A stretch of 64,000 bases of DNA from Ursus arctos (Eukaryota; Chordata; Mammalia; Carnivora; Ursidae): assembly GCF_023065955.2 (NCBI RefSeq), contig NW_026622874.1, positions 29,277,772 through 29,341,771 of the forward strand, written 5' to 3'. This document shows, piece after piece, positions 1 to 11,488 of the stretch; the first letter of the stretch is position 1, and each line of letters starts with the position of its first letter. A program made the translations under genes and the position numbers. A model generated the notes under the pieces. The model worked only from the letters and a program-made list of their open reading frames with translations, did not search any database and had not been told where the DNA came from.

Positions 1-59
1 TAGAATGGTGAATTTTTTTAAATGGTGAGATGTAACGGTGTCTTGTTTGAGAATTGGAG

Positions 60-660
60 TGTTGTGGCGTGTGCTACTGTGGAAAACAGTCTGGCAGTTC
101 CTAAAAGTTTAAATACAGAGTTACCATGTGACCCAGCAATTCCACTTCTGGGTATATACCCAAGGGAAATGAAAACTCATGTCCACACAAAAACTTGGAC
201 ATGAATGTTCATAGCAGCATTATTTGTAATAGCCAACAAGTGGAAGCAACCCAAAGGTCCATCAAGTGATGAATGGGTAAATAAAATGGAGTATTCACAC
301 AATGGAATATCACTTGGCAATAGTAAGGAATGAAGAACTGATACATGCTACATCATGGATAAATTTCGAAGATATACATTAGAGAGGTCAGACACAGAAG
401 GTCACGTGTCAGTTCCATTGAATTGTCCAGAATAGGCATCTCCATTGAAACAGGAAGCAGGTTATTGGTTGCCAGGGAGTAGGAGGAATAGAGGAGTGAC
501 TCTTGATGGGTAGGGAGTTTCTTTTTGGGTAATGAAAATGTTCTGCTAATTACGCAGTGGTGATGGTTGCACACCTTGTGACTATACTAAACACTAAATA
601 TATTCATTTTAAAGGAGTAAGTTTTATGGTATGTAAATCATACCTCAAAAACCCCACAAA
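60..660 (+). mobile_element. Old L1 3' end (ORF2 tail and 3' UTR)
   Basis: The translation contains the L1 ORF2 C-terminal signature CDPAIPLLGIYPREMKT, followed by the typical 'ggttattggttgccaggg' 3' region. Decayed, no intact reading frame. Confidence 0.85.
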
Positions 661-1669
661 AACAACAAACCCACCACATCACTGAAAACGAAAAAAAAAA
701 AGTAGAGACTGTTCATTCCTTCTTTGCATTCAGAATGCATTTTGGCCCCGTGCTGTTTGCAAGGTAGAGTTTTGCAGGCTTTCAGTGGACAGCCAGTTCC
801 CCCTTCCTGGGAATAAATGTCCCACTGTGGTTTCAGAAGTTGAATTACTCATCACACATCCCCTTACATTCTGGGGCAAGTCTGGGTTTTGGAAGCAGTG
901 CTGTCATGGGTTTTGTAAAACTCATAGATTACCTTTCCCAAGAACATCTTGTGCATTATTTTTGACTGTCTACTGTCATGAGTCTGCATTCATACAAGGG
1001 GTGGTACTTTTACAACACACTCACCCAGCTTGCCCCAGAAAAGCCAGGGTTTGGTTTTCCTGACCGCAGAGTGCATAGGACATTTTATCAAGTGTCCAGC
1101 ACCGTTTTGTTTTTTTTTTTTAACGGTGAGATGGAATGATGTCTTGTTTCAGAATTGGAGTGCCACGGCGTGTGTGGATGATAGTTTTACAGTTTGTATT
1201 CAGCTTACATGCCGATCTGTGGATCAAGGAAAGGCCGGTAGAGAAGCGCACCTTGACTTCTTTGCGTGAAACAGGAGACTCTTGGACAGTGCTCCCCACG
1301 GGAGTAACTCGTCCACGTAGCTCTACCGAAGAAGTCCAAGTGACGCAAATTGTCACGTGACCTTTTTGTGCCTTAAGTTCCTTTTTTGAGAATTTAGATG
1401 TATGGGGAGATTCATCTCTTTCCCTAACCAAGGGCATCATGAAAGTGGAACATTTCAAATCATGTTTTGTGGCTTCTGATTGAGTGAAAACCTGCCCACA
1501 TGTGCCCGTTACCATTCCTCTTCGTTGCATGGGTTAGCGGGATGAAATCTGCAGTTGACCTGAAAACGTGCCGAGCTTGTACTTGTCATGAAGTCCTATT
1601 CTTTCAATCACGTCTTCTTTTGTCCTTGTTTAGTGACTGGAACTAAGTATTAATGTTCGCTGTTGTGGA

Positions 1670-1810
1670 GTGGAAGAACACTGATTAGGAGTCGGGACCT
1701 CAGGGCTCTCATTCTGTGCCAGTTATAGGCCCTGGGACCTGGATCACTGCACAAAGAGTGGATTTGAACCAGATGGCCCTTTAGGTCCCTGCCAACTCTT
1801 AAAAATTCTA
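1670..1810 (+). repeat. Possible MIR fragment
   Basis: MIR-like features: gggacctcagg...gtgccagtt, and a conserved core with gatttgaacc. Divergent; orientation uncertain. Confidence 0.35.
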
Positions 1811-1970
1811 TTCAGATGTTATACAGCAAGTCAGTTACTTCAGGTTTGTGATTTTTTTCAAGCCTCGTTCGGATGTGGAAAGCTGGTCCCTGTTGCCACT
1901 GGAATTAGGAGCAGCTCGTGACAAGGAATGTTCTTCCTTTAACCTGACATGTTTTGAAGTGAACCTGTGG

Positions 1971-2076
1971 GGGGCACCTGGCTGGCTCAGTCGGTAGACC
2001 ATGTGGCTCTTGATCTTGGGGTCATGAGTTCAAGCCCCATTTCAGGTGTGGAGGTTACTTAAAAAGAAAAAGAGTC
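1971..2076 (+). mobile_element. Short Can-SINE
   Basis: tRNA-derived head (ggggcacctggctggctcag, ttcaagccc) with an A-rich end. Flanked by a 17-base target-site duplication, 1954-1970 and 2077-2093, differing at one base. Lacks the CT-rich middle of full-length copies. Confidence 0.85.
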
Positions 2077-2999
2077 TTGAAGTGAGCCTGTGGTCCCACA
2101 TGGGCCGCAGGAGGTGGGAGTGCCTTCCAGACAGAAGAGCTGTGGGTGGGTCCTGTGACCCTGCTGCCCAGCTACATGGGACAGAGCAGGGATCAGCACC
2201 TGAGCTAAGGGGAGCCACCTACAGGCTGGGTATGAAGGACAGCAGGGTCCTGAGATGTGTGTGACAAGGTGCCCTATACTGGATACTCGCTGGGAGGCGG
2301 ACTTTGCCGGTACGGTGGAACACAGTCCTAGAGAAACGTGGAGAACAGGCAGGAAGCAGAGCCACCTAGGAGCAGAAATCAGCATGGTCCCTAATAACAG
2401 TAAGAAGCAGTAAAAGTCGAAGCATAGACAAAGCTGAAAGAGACCTGCTTTAATTCCTCTTGGAGAACCAGAGCTGCCACCTTCCATGGTGGCTTGTGCT
2501 CGGCTGCCCCAGGGGCTTCCTTCGGGCTGCCTGGCTCCTCACTTCTCTTTGTGGCTGTCAACGCCCATTGCCCCCAGTGCCCTGTTCTTTACTGCCTGCA
2601 GGAACCTCATAGACACTTCTGGGAACTTGCACTTAAATGTAATGTAAAAACTTTCTAAAATATTTGGCCACGAAGAGCAAGACACACCAGTTGCTTTAGA
2701 GTTTCACATGCCTGGAACGCACTCTCTTATCCTACAGATGGAAGGAAGCTAGTTAGCACTGCTAGACTTCGGTCCTCTATTATTTGGGCCGTTCAGTCAT
2801 CTAACAGGCATGGAAGCATTACATGGCTATACGTGAAAGATACCGTACGCTGCCTCTCCTCCATTTAGTTTTTGGCACTTTTTTCCTAGTTTATCATTAG
2901 TAAGAGGCGGTAGTGTGGTGGTCTTCATTTTTGCTATCTTATCAGTGAGCGCTTTGTTGTTTGAGGGGTAGAGGGTACATTCCATTTCTCTAGTAACAT

Positions 3000-3215
3000 T
3001 AATGCATTAAGCAGGCACTCTGTAATGCATTTTGCAACATTCTGTCATTCCTTTTAGACATACTATAAAATTGAAATGATTATTTCCTTTTCACATGAAG
3101 AAAGTGAGGCTTAGGAGCACTAAGTAACTTGTCCTGGGTCTCGGAGTCGTCAGTAGCAGAGCTGGAGCCCAAATCTCTTTTGCTAAAGCTCGTGCTCTTA
3201 ACCACTTGGCTGGAT
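3000..3215 (-). repeat. MIR element
   Basis: Antisense MIR core: 'gaggcttaggagcactaag', 'aacttgtcctgggtc', then agcagagctggagcccaaa and cgtgctcttaaccactt. Confidence 0.75.
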
Positions 3216-3249
3216 ATCGGGACTTTCAGTTCAGAAAATAAATGAATAA

Positions 3250-3525
3250 TGAACACCAAATTATTTCTTCATCAGAATCTTCCTGGTGTTTTGGGCACGG
3301 GGCTATGTGACCTCCACAGAGCCTTTGCTGAACGCTGTCGTCCTCCCCACACTTCACCCCAAGCAAAGGAAGTCTCACAGATTACATCCTCCTGTCCTTC
3401 TGAATTCTGTGGTACTTTTAGCACAGACCATCAGTCCTCCTCTCTCAGTATCTCCCTGAAGCACCTAGCACAAGTCTTGCACACAGAGTTGGTGTTCGTT
3501 GCATGTTTGTAGAAGTATAGAATGA
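3250..3525 (+). repeat. L2 3' end
   Basis: Ends in the L2 signature (gaagcacctagcacaagt, a run of gttggtgttcgttg, gaatgaatgac). The upstream part (cctttgctgaacgctgtc, cttctgaattctg) also resembles L2. Divergent. Confidence 0.55.
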
Positions 3526-3589
3526 ATGACTTACTTTTCTCTAACCTAAGACCCTTTGATGGTTCTGTGCTGATTGTGCTTTTGTGCCC

Positions 3590-3767
3590 TTTTTTTTAAA
3601 AAAGATTTTATTTATTTATTAGAGAGAGATCACAGAGGCAGAGGGAGAGGGAGAAGCAGACTTGCAGCTGAGCAGAGAGCCTGATGTGGGGCTCGATTTC
3701 AGGACCCTGAGATCATGACCTGAGCCGGAGGCAGATGCTTAACCAACTGAGCCACCGAGGCGTCCCC
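3590..3767 (-). mobile_element. Can-SINE
   Basis: Starts on the + strand with T-run and aaagattttatttattt (reverse of the A-rich tail) and ends with gagccaccgaggcgtcccc (reverse of the tRNA-like head). Confidence 0.9.
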
Positions 3768-3779
3768 CTGTGCTTTAAG

Positions 3780-3933
3780 AATAAAAGAATATGAAGTAAT
3801 TATGAGCAAATACTCTCATATCTTTGGATTTAAAGTCCATTTTTTTTTTTAGGGAGTGTATTGTTAGGTCTTGTTTTTAATCCAGCCTGACAGTCTCTGC
3901 CTTCTAATTGAAATGTTTAGTCCATTTACATTT
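3780..3933 (-). mobile_element. Older L1, left half (split by 3934-11488)
   Basis: Antisense ORF1-ORF2 region text (gttaggtcttgtttttaatc, tttagtccatttacattt) that continues directly at 11489 after the inserted L1. Its last 16 bases (3918-3933) form one copy of the target-site duplication. Confidence 0.7.
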
Positions 3934-4135
3934 TTTAAGTTGTAGTTGACATAGTTATAGACTAATATATTAGTTCCAGGTGTACAACATGGTGATTCAA
4001 CAATCGTATATATTACACAGTACTCACCACAAAAATTGCCATTCGTCACCATACAAATTTACTACAAAATTATTGACTATATTCTTTATGCTGTACTTTT
4101 CATCCCCAGAACTTTATAAATGGAAGTTTGTATCT

Positions 4136-4469
4136 TTTTTTTTTTTTTTTAATGTGTTTATAGCTTTCCATTCATTTTGATTCAGGTTGCTTTTAGTGCT
4201 GCTTCTGTCTGAAGGAGCATCCTTCTGGAAGCTTTGCCTTTCTTCCTTATAGGTTGGCAAAGGACAGCCAACACACAAAACTGCTGTGTTTGTGCATGGC
4301 TACGGACAGTGGTGATTTTATAGCCTCCTGGGCATTTCACATCTATGAAGTAGGAATTCGAGCTCTGCACCAGGCGCTGCTGCTTATGTGTCCTCTTCTC
4401 TCCTTCCAGGGATGGGTCCTCTGCAAGGGACATGTTCTTGTGGGCAGGTTGTCACTGCCAGGAAGGCCT
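4136..4469 (-). pseudogene. RPS27 processed pseudogene
   Basis: On the - strand the order is: a piece of ribosomal-protein S27 5' UTR, an ATG at 4433, a degraded 84-codon S27 reading frame, S27-like 3' UTR (ATAAACACATT), and a poly(A) tail seen as the T run at about 4136-4151. Recognisable S27 peptides are [29 protein letters not shown] and VLCQP. There is no intron. Damage: the second Cys of the first zinc pair is Gly, the second Cys pair has lost residues, and a frameshift after VLCQP replaces the native C-terminus; the native stop TAA survives in another frame. It is flanked by a 13-base target-site duplication, 4123-4135 and 4470-4482 (gaagtttgtatct and gaagtttgaatct), and lies inside an L1. 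Not expected to make functional S27. Confidence 0.9.
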
Positions 4470-7351
4470 GAAGTTTGAATCTCTTAGTTCCTTTTTTTGT
4501 TCTCTTTTGTCCTTTTTAATTCTGTTTTGCTTATCACCCCCCACCCCTGGCAGCCTCCAGCTTGTTCTTTGTATTTATGAGTCTGTTTCTGTTTGTTTTG
4601 TTTTTTAGATCCTGCATATAAGTGAATCATATAGTATTTGTCTTTTTCTGTCTGACTTAGTTTCACTTAGCATAAGACCCTCTGGGTCCATCCATGTTGT
4701 TGTGAATGGCAAGATCTCATTCTTTTTATATGGCTGAGTAATATTCCACATCTTCTTTGTCCATTCATCTGTTGCCGGGCCCTTGGGTTGTTCTCATATC
4801 TTGGCTATTGTAAATAGTGCTGCAGTAGACCTAGGAGTGCATATATCTTTTTGAATTAGTGTTTTTGTTTTCTTTGGGTAAATACCCAGTAGTGGAGTGG
4901 TAGTTCTATTTTTAATTTTTTGAGGAACCTCTATACTGTTTTCCATAGTGACTGCACTAACTTACTTTCCCACCAACAGTGCCTGAGGGTTCCTTTTTCT
5001 CCACATCCTTGCCAACACTTATTTCTTGTGTTTTTGGTGCTAGCCATTCTGACTGATGTGAGGGGATATCTCATTGTGGTTTTGATCTGCAGTTCCCTGA
5101 TGGTTAGTGATGTTGAGCATCTTTTCATGTGTCTCTTGGCCATCTGGATGTCTTCTTTGGAAAATTGTCTATTCAGATCCTCTGCCATTTTTTTAATCTG
5201 ATTTTTTGGGGGGTGTTACATGAGTTGAATGAGTTCTTTATATATTTTGGATATTAATCCTTTGTTGGATTTATCATTTGCAAATGTTTAGTAGATTGCC
5301 TTTTCATTTTGTTGATGGTTTCTTTTGCTGTGCAAAAGCTTTTTAGTTTGATGTAATCCCAATAGTTTGTTTTTGCTTTTGTTTCCCTTGCATGAGAAGA
5401 CAGATCCGGAAGATTACTGAGTATGTTTTCCTTTAGGAGTTTTATAGTTTCTGGTCTTACATTTAGGTCTTTATTCCATTTTGAGTGTACTTTCATGTAT
5501 GATGTAAGTTGTATGTGTTAGAAAGTGGTCCAGTTTTATTTTTTTGCATGTAGCTGTCCAGTTTTCTCAACACCATTTATTGAAGAGACTGTCTTTTCCC
5601 CTTTGTATCTTCTTGCCTCCTTTGTTGTTGATTAATCGACCATATGTAAACATGGGTTTATTTCTGCGTTTCCTATTCTGTTCTGTTGACCTACGTGTCT
5701 GTTTTGTGCCAGTACCATACTGTTTTGATTACTATAGTTTTATAGTATAGCTTGTGATATCTCCAGCTTTGTTCTTTCTCAAGATTGCTTTGGCTATTCA
5801 CGGTCTTTTTGGTTCCACACAGATTTTAGTATTATTTGTTCTAGTTCTGTGAAAAATACTATTGGTATTTTGAAAGGGGTTGCATTGGATCTGTAGATTG
5901 CTTTGGGTAGTATGGACATCTTAATATTCTTCCAATCCATGAGTGTGATATCTTTTCATTTTTTTGGTGTTATCTTCAGTTTCTTTCAACACTGTCTTAT
6001 AGTTTTCAGAGTACAAGTCTTTCACTTACTTGGTTAAATTTATTCCTGGGTATTTTATTCTTTTTGATGCAATCATAAATGGGATTGTGTTCTTAATTTT
6101 ACTTTCTGCTACTTTGTTATTAGTGTATAGAAATGCAACAGATTTCTGTATGTTAACTTTGTATCCTGCAACTTTACTGAATTCATTTATTAGTTCTAAT
6201 GGTTTTTAGTGGAGTCTTTAGGGTCTCCATATATAGTATCACGTTATCTTCAAATAGTGACAGTTTCACTTCTTACTTACTGATTTGGATGGTTTTTATT
6301 TCTTGTGTGATTGCTGCAGCTATGACTTCTAGTTCTGTGTTGAATAAAAATGTCAAGAATGGACATCTTGTCTTGTTCCTGATATTAGAGGAAAAGCTTT
6401 CAGTTTTTCACTGTTGAGTATGATATTAGTTGTGGGTTTGTCATATATAGCATTTATTTTGTTGAGGTATGTTTTCTCTGACCCTATTTTGTTGAGAGTT
6501 TTTATCATGAATGGATGTTGAATTTTGTCAAATCCTTTTGCTGCATCTATTGGGATGATCATATGGTTTTTATCCTTCATTTTTTTAAATGTGGTGTATC
6601 ACATTGATTAATTTGCAGATATTGAACCATCCTTGCATAAATCCATCTGGAATAAATCCTGCTTGATCTTGGTCAATGAACTTTTTAATGTATTGTTGAA
6701 TTTGGTTTGCTAATATTTTGTTGAGTATTTTTGTATCTATATTTATCAGGAATATTTTCTTTTTTTGGTAGCGTCTTTGGTTTTGGTGTCTGGGTATTCT
6801 GAACAGAAATCTGTTCAGATTTTTTATTTCTTCCTGATTCAGTATTGGAAGATTGTATATTCCTAGGCATTTATTTCTTCTAGGTCGTCTAGTTTGTTTG
6901 TGTATAATATTTTGTAGTCTTTTATAATCCTTTTTATTTCTGTGTTATCAGTTTTAATTTCTCTTTCATTTCTGATTTTATTCTTTGAGTTCTTGCTCTT
7001 TTTTTCTTGATGAGTCTGGCTAAAGGTTTATCAATTTTGTTTATCCTTTAAAGAACCAGCTCTTGGTTTCATTAATCTTTTCTAGTTTTATTTTTTTAGT
7101 CTCTATTTTATTTATATCTGCTCTGATTTTATTATTTCCTTCTTTTTACTACCTTTGGGCTTTGTTTGTTCCTCTTTCTGTAGTTTCTTTAGGTGTGGGG
7201 TTAGATTGGGATTTTTCTTGTTGAGGTGAGCCTGTATTGCTATAAACTTCTCTCTTAAAACTGCCTTTGCTGCATCCCAAAGATTTTGAACTGTTGTGTT
7301 TCCATTTTCATTTGTTTCCAGGAATTTTTCTTTTTTTAATATTCTCTTCAG

Positions 7352-7542
7352 GGGCGCCTGGGTGGCTCAGTTGTTAAGCATCTGCCTTCGGCCCAGGGCG
7401 TGATCCCAGAGTCCTGGAATCGAGTCCCACATCAGGCTTCTCCACTGGGAGCCGTCTTCCTCTCCCACTCCCCCTGCTTGTGTTCCTTCTCTCCCTGGCT
7501 GCCTCTCTCTCTGTCAAATAAATAAATAAAATCTTTTAAAAA
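7352..7542 (+). mobile_element. Can-SINE inside L1
   Basis: Full-length Can-SINE with an aataaataaat tail. Flanked by a 14-base duplication, 7338-7351 (aatattctcttcag) and 7543-7556 (aatattcgcttcag). Confidence 0.95.
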
Positions 7543-8289
7543 AATATTCGCTTCAGTTTTTTCATTCACTCATTTGTTGTTTAGTAGCATGTTGTTTAGC
7601 CTGTGTTTCTGCTTTTTTCTAGTGTTTCTTTTTTTTCTTTCTTGTAATTGATTTCCAGTTTCATACAGTTGTGGTCAGAAAAGATACGTGATATGATTTT
7701 AGTCTTAAATTTATTGAGACTTATTTTGTGACTTAATGTGATCTTTTCTGGAGAATGTTCTATGTGTGCTTGAAAAGAATGTGTATTCTGTAGATTTTGG
7801 ATGGAATATTCTGTATATATATGTTAAGTTTATCTGGTCTAATGTGTTGTTTAATGACACTGTTTCCTTATTGATTTTCTGCCTGGATGATCTATCCGTT
7901 GGTGTAAGTGGGGTGTTAAAGTGCCCTACTAGCATTATATTACCATCAGTTTCTCTCTGTATATCCTTTAATATTTGTTTCATGTATTTAAATACTCCAT
8001 TGTTGGGCATAGATATTTACAGTTATGTCTTCTTGTTGAATTACTTTATCATTATGTAATGCCCTTCTTTGTCTCTTGCTGCAGTCTTTGTTTTAAAGTC
8101 TATTTTCTCTGATAGAAGTATTGCTACTCCAGTTTTTGGGTTTGTTTTTGTTTGTTTGTTTTTCTGCCTTCATTTGCATAGTAAATGTTTTTCCCATCCA
8201 TTCACTTTCAGTCTCTGTGTGTCTTTAGGTCTCAGGTGAGTCTCTTGTAGGCAGCATGTAGATGGGTCTTGTTTCTTTATCCATTCAGT

Positions 8290-8492
8290 TTTGGTTTTTT
8301 TTTAAAGATTTTATTTATTTATTTGACAGAGATAGAGACAGCCAGCGAGAGAGGGAACACAAGCAGGGGGAGTGGGAGAGGAAGAAGCAGGCTCACAGCG
8401 GAGGAGCCTGATGTGGGGCTCGATCCCATAACGCCAGGATCACGCCCTGAGCCGAAGGCAGACGCTTAACCGCTGTGCCACCCAGGCGCCCC
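8290..8492 (-). mobile_element. Can-SINE inside L1, young subfamily
   Basis: Reversed full-length copy of the 'cagcggttaagcgtctgcc' subfamily. Flanked by a 12-base duplication, tatccattcagt at 8278-8289 and 8493-8504. Confidence 0.95.
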
Positions 8493-9269
8493 TATCCATT
8501 CAGTGTTTTGATTGGAGCATCTAGACTGTTTACATTTAAAGTTTTGATAGCCATTTTGCTTATTGTTTTCTGGTTGTTTTTGTAGTTTTTCTCTGTTCTT
8601 CTTCTCTTGGTCTCTTCCCTTGTGATTGATGACTTTCTTTGGTATTATGTTTGGATTCCTTTCTCTTCATTTTTTGTATATCACAGATTTTTAGTTTGTC
8701 GTAACCATGAGGTTTATATATAATATCCTAAGTATATAGCAACCTATACTGAGTCGATGGTTAAGTTCAAACACATTCTAAAAGCACTACATTTTTATTC
8801 CCCGTTTTTATGTATATGATTTCATAGTTTACATCTTTCTATTTTGTGAATCTCTTCACTAATGTTTTAGATATAATCGATTTTACTACTTTTGTCTTCT
8901 AACCTTTATACTAGCTTTCCAAGTGATTGGTCTACTTTACTATATGGTTACTTTCACCCATGAAATCTCTTCCTTTCAATAATCTTCTAGTGATGTTCTG
9001 TTCTGCTTAAATAAGTCCCTTTAATGGCCAGGTTAGTGGTGATGAATTCCTTTAAATTTTGCTTGTCTGGGAAACTTTCTCTCTCCTTCAATTTTGAATA
9101 ATAACCTTGCTAGGTAGAGTATTCTTGGTAGTAGGTTTTTTTCTTTCAGCACTTTGGCTATATCATGCTGCTGCAATGTTTCTGCTGAAAAATCAGCGGA
9201 TAGCCTAATGGGGTTTCTCTTGTTATTAACTTTTTGCTTTTCTCTTGCTGCTTTTAAGATTCTCTCTTT

Positions 9270-9441
9270 GGGGTGCCTGGGTGGCTCAGTTGGTTACGCA
9301 TCTGCCATTGGATCAGGTCATGATCCCAGGGTCCTGGGATTGAGCCCTGCAAGCAGGGAGCCTGCTTCTGCCTTTCCCCCTCCTCCCTGTTTGTGCTCTC
9401 TCTCTCTCTGTGTCAAATAAATAAAATCTTAAAAAAAAAAT
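9270..9441 (+). mobile_element. Can-SINE inside L1
   Basis: Can-SINE with a 14-base perfect duplication, aagattctctcttt at 9256-9269 and 9442-9455. Confidence 0.95.
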
Positions 9442-9682
9442 AAGATTCTCTCTTTATCTTTAATCTTTGACATTTTAATTATTATGTCTTGGTGTGGACT
9501 TCATTGAGTTCATCTTGTTTGGGACTCTGTGGATATCTCTTTCTTTCCCCAGGTTAGAGAACTTTTAAGCTGTTATTTCTTCAAATAAGTTTTCTGCCCC
9601 TTTTCTCTCTCTTCTTCTGGGACCCCCATAATGCATATATTAATACACTTGAAGTTATCTCAGAGGTCCTCTAACCTATCCT

Positions 9683-10269
9683 TAATTTTTTTTTCACTTT
9701 AGATTTTTAATATTTTCAAAATTAAGATTTTTAATATTATGACAGCTATATCGCCTTTTTTAAATTTTAAATTAAATTAACATATAATGTATTATTAGTT
9801 TCAGAGGTAGAGTTCAGTGATTCATCAGTTGTATATAATACCCAGTGCTCATTATGTCACGTGCCCTCCTTAATGTCCCTCACCCAGTTACCCCATCCTC
9901 CCCCCTCCCCCCCTCCAGCAACCCTCAGTTTGTTTCCTATGATTAAGAGTCTGATGGTTTGTTTCCCTCTCTGATTTCATCTTGTTTTATTTTTCCCTCC
10001 CTTCCCCAATGATCCTGCTTTTTTCTTAAAGTTCACATGAGTGAGATCATATAATTGTCTTTCTCTGATTGACTTATTTCTCTTAGCATAATACCCTCTA
10101 GTTCCATCCATGTCATTCCAAATGGCAAGATTTCTTTTTTTTTTTTTGGCTGAGTAGTATTTCGTTGTGTGTATGTATGTATGTGTATGTATATACATCT
10201 CTGCATACACACACACATACACACACACACATATACACACCATATCTTCTTTATCCATTCATCTGTCAA
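9683..10269 (-). mobile_element. Truncated L1 3' end inserted in the L1
   Basis: Reversed L1 3' region (aacatataatgtattattag, gtgccctccttaatgtc) inserted after a T-rich stretch. Flanked by the perfect 11-base duplication taacctatcct at 9672-9682 and 10270-10280. Contains a TG/CA repeat near its 5' end. Confidence 0.85.
10166..10242. repeat. TG- and CA-rich microsatellite with dyad symmetry
   Basis: A tgtgtatgtatgtatgtg block, a spacer (atacatctctgcat), then an acacacacacat block: the halves are roughly complementary and could fold back. Confidence 0.8.
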
Positions 10270-10440
10270 TAACCTATCCTCATTTTTAAAAAGTCTTTTT
10301 TCTTTTTGCCATTCAATGGGTACTTTCCATTATCCTTTCTTCCAAATTGCTGATCTGATCTGTGTATCCTAATCTGTTGATGTCTTCTCCTGTATTTTTC
10401 ATTTCAGTTACTGTATTCTTCAACTCTGGTTGGTTCTTTT

Positions 10441-10441
10441 A

Positions 10442-10458
<17 letters not shown>
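10441..10458. repeat. (TA)n microsatellite
   Basis: Nine TA units just before a T run; it marks the junction of the next L1 fragment. Confidence 0.85.
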
Positions 10459-10472
<14 letters not shown>

Positions 10473-10552
10473 ATATAATGATTTTTATTATGTTAGTCAC
10501 CATACAGTACATCCCTGGTTTTGGATGTAAGGCTCAATGATTCATTATTTTT
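10459..10552 (-). mobile_element. Short L1 3' end fragment inserted in the L1
   Basis: T run, then the reversed carnivore L1 3' end (gatttttattatgttagtca, ccatacagtacatccctgg). Only about 80 bases survive beyond the tail. The host L1 text resumes with tttttatattttctatctc, similar to the left flank. Confidence 0.65.
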
Positions 10553-11488
10553 TATATTTTCTATCTCTTTGTTGCATGTCTCACTGAGCTCATCCACTCC
10601 TCTCTCAAGTCTCATGAGCATCTTTAGAATTATTATCAGGTAAATTGTTTATCTCTGTTTTGTTTAATTCTTTATCTGAAGATTTGTCTTATTCTTTTGT
10701 TTGGAGCATGTTTATATGTCTCCTCATTTTGTTTGACCTTCTGTGCAGGAACTTACCTGCATAGACTGCGTGTGCCTGGCTGTGTGTAGCTTTGGCTGGC
10801 TGACTGGAGCTGTAGTGGGTGCCAGCTAGGGGTCCCCGGGTGTTCTCTGCAGGGGGCATCCTGGCAGGGAAAAGTGAAGCTGGCACAGGTGAGGGTGGGA
10901 TGGGGGTCTGGGGTGTGCCTTGCTGGGTCAGCTGGCGCTTAAGCAGGCATGGGTTGGGAGGGGCACCTTGCAAATATGGCTGGATGTGTGGGCTGGGGTC
11001 CTGAAGCTCACTGAGGCAGTAGGTGGGTTAGAGCATCTAGCCTCTGCTCCCATCTGTGCCACCAAGGTGGACGGGCAACATAAACAGTGGTGCTCACCAG
11101 CACCTCTGACCCTGGAGAAAAGTCTAGCAATTTCTCCACCATTTGTCAGATGCTCTAGGGTTAGCGAATGGGTTTCCTTCACCTTTAGTCATTTAAACCT
11201 TTTAAACCACAGCTTTTTTTCTGGGCTTCAGGGCAGGTGAATCTGCACGAGGGTCCCTCAGTGCTATCCCCCTCTACTCCAGTCCACAATGGCAGGAGAG
11301 GGGTACAGTTGTTACTATATTCCCATCTCTCGTGCCCGTCTGTGTGTGGTCCTTCTATCTTTTGTTGTGCTGTTGGGTCAGCCATCAGTTCTTCAGGAGG
11401 CATTGCTCTATATGTGGGTGTAGAATTGGTGTGACCATGGGAGGACGTGAGTTCAAGGTCTTCCTGTGTTGCCATCTTGGACTGTCCC

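Larger units (their letters stand above)
3934..11488 (-). mobile_element. Near full-length L1, antisense to PACC1, with six later insertions
   Basis: Starts on the left with the L1 3' end (aagttgtagttgacatag) and runs through reversed ORF2 and ORF1 to a GC-rich 5' UTR ending in the antisense 'gccatcttgg' motif typical of L1 5' ends. Flanked by an imperfect 16-base duplication, 3918-3933 and 11489-11504 (tagtccatttacattt and tagtcagtttacattt). Removing the insertions at 4136-4482, 7352-7556, 8290-8504, 9270-9455, 9683-10280 and about 10441-10552 leaves roughly 5.9 kb, the length of a complete L1. Reading frames are broken by many stops and shifts, so it is dead. Confidence 0.85.

Noticed and set aside
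4182..4433. 83-codon open frame as a real small gene
   Set aside because: It is the RPS27 processed pseudogene: poly(A) tail, target-site duplication, lost zinc ligands and a C-terminal frameshift.
4931..8010. Open frames on the - strand resembling endonuclease or reverse transcriptase
   Set aside because: They are broken pieces of L1 ORF2 with many stops and shifts; no active element.
8269..8469. Short open frames such as [20 protein letters not shown]
   Set aside because: Translation of a Can-SINE; the same pseudo-peptide recurs wherever SINEs occur.
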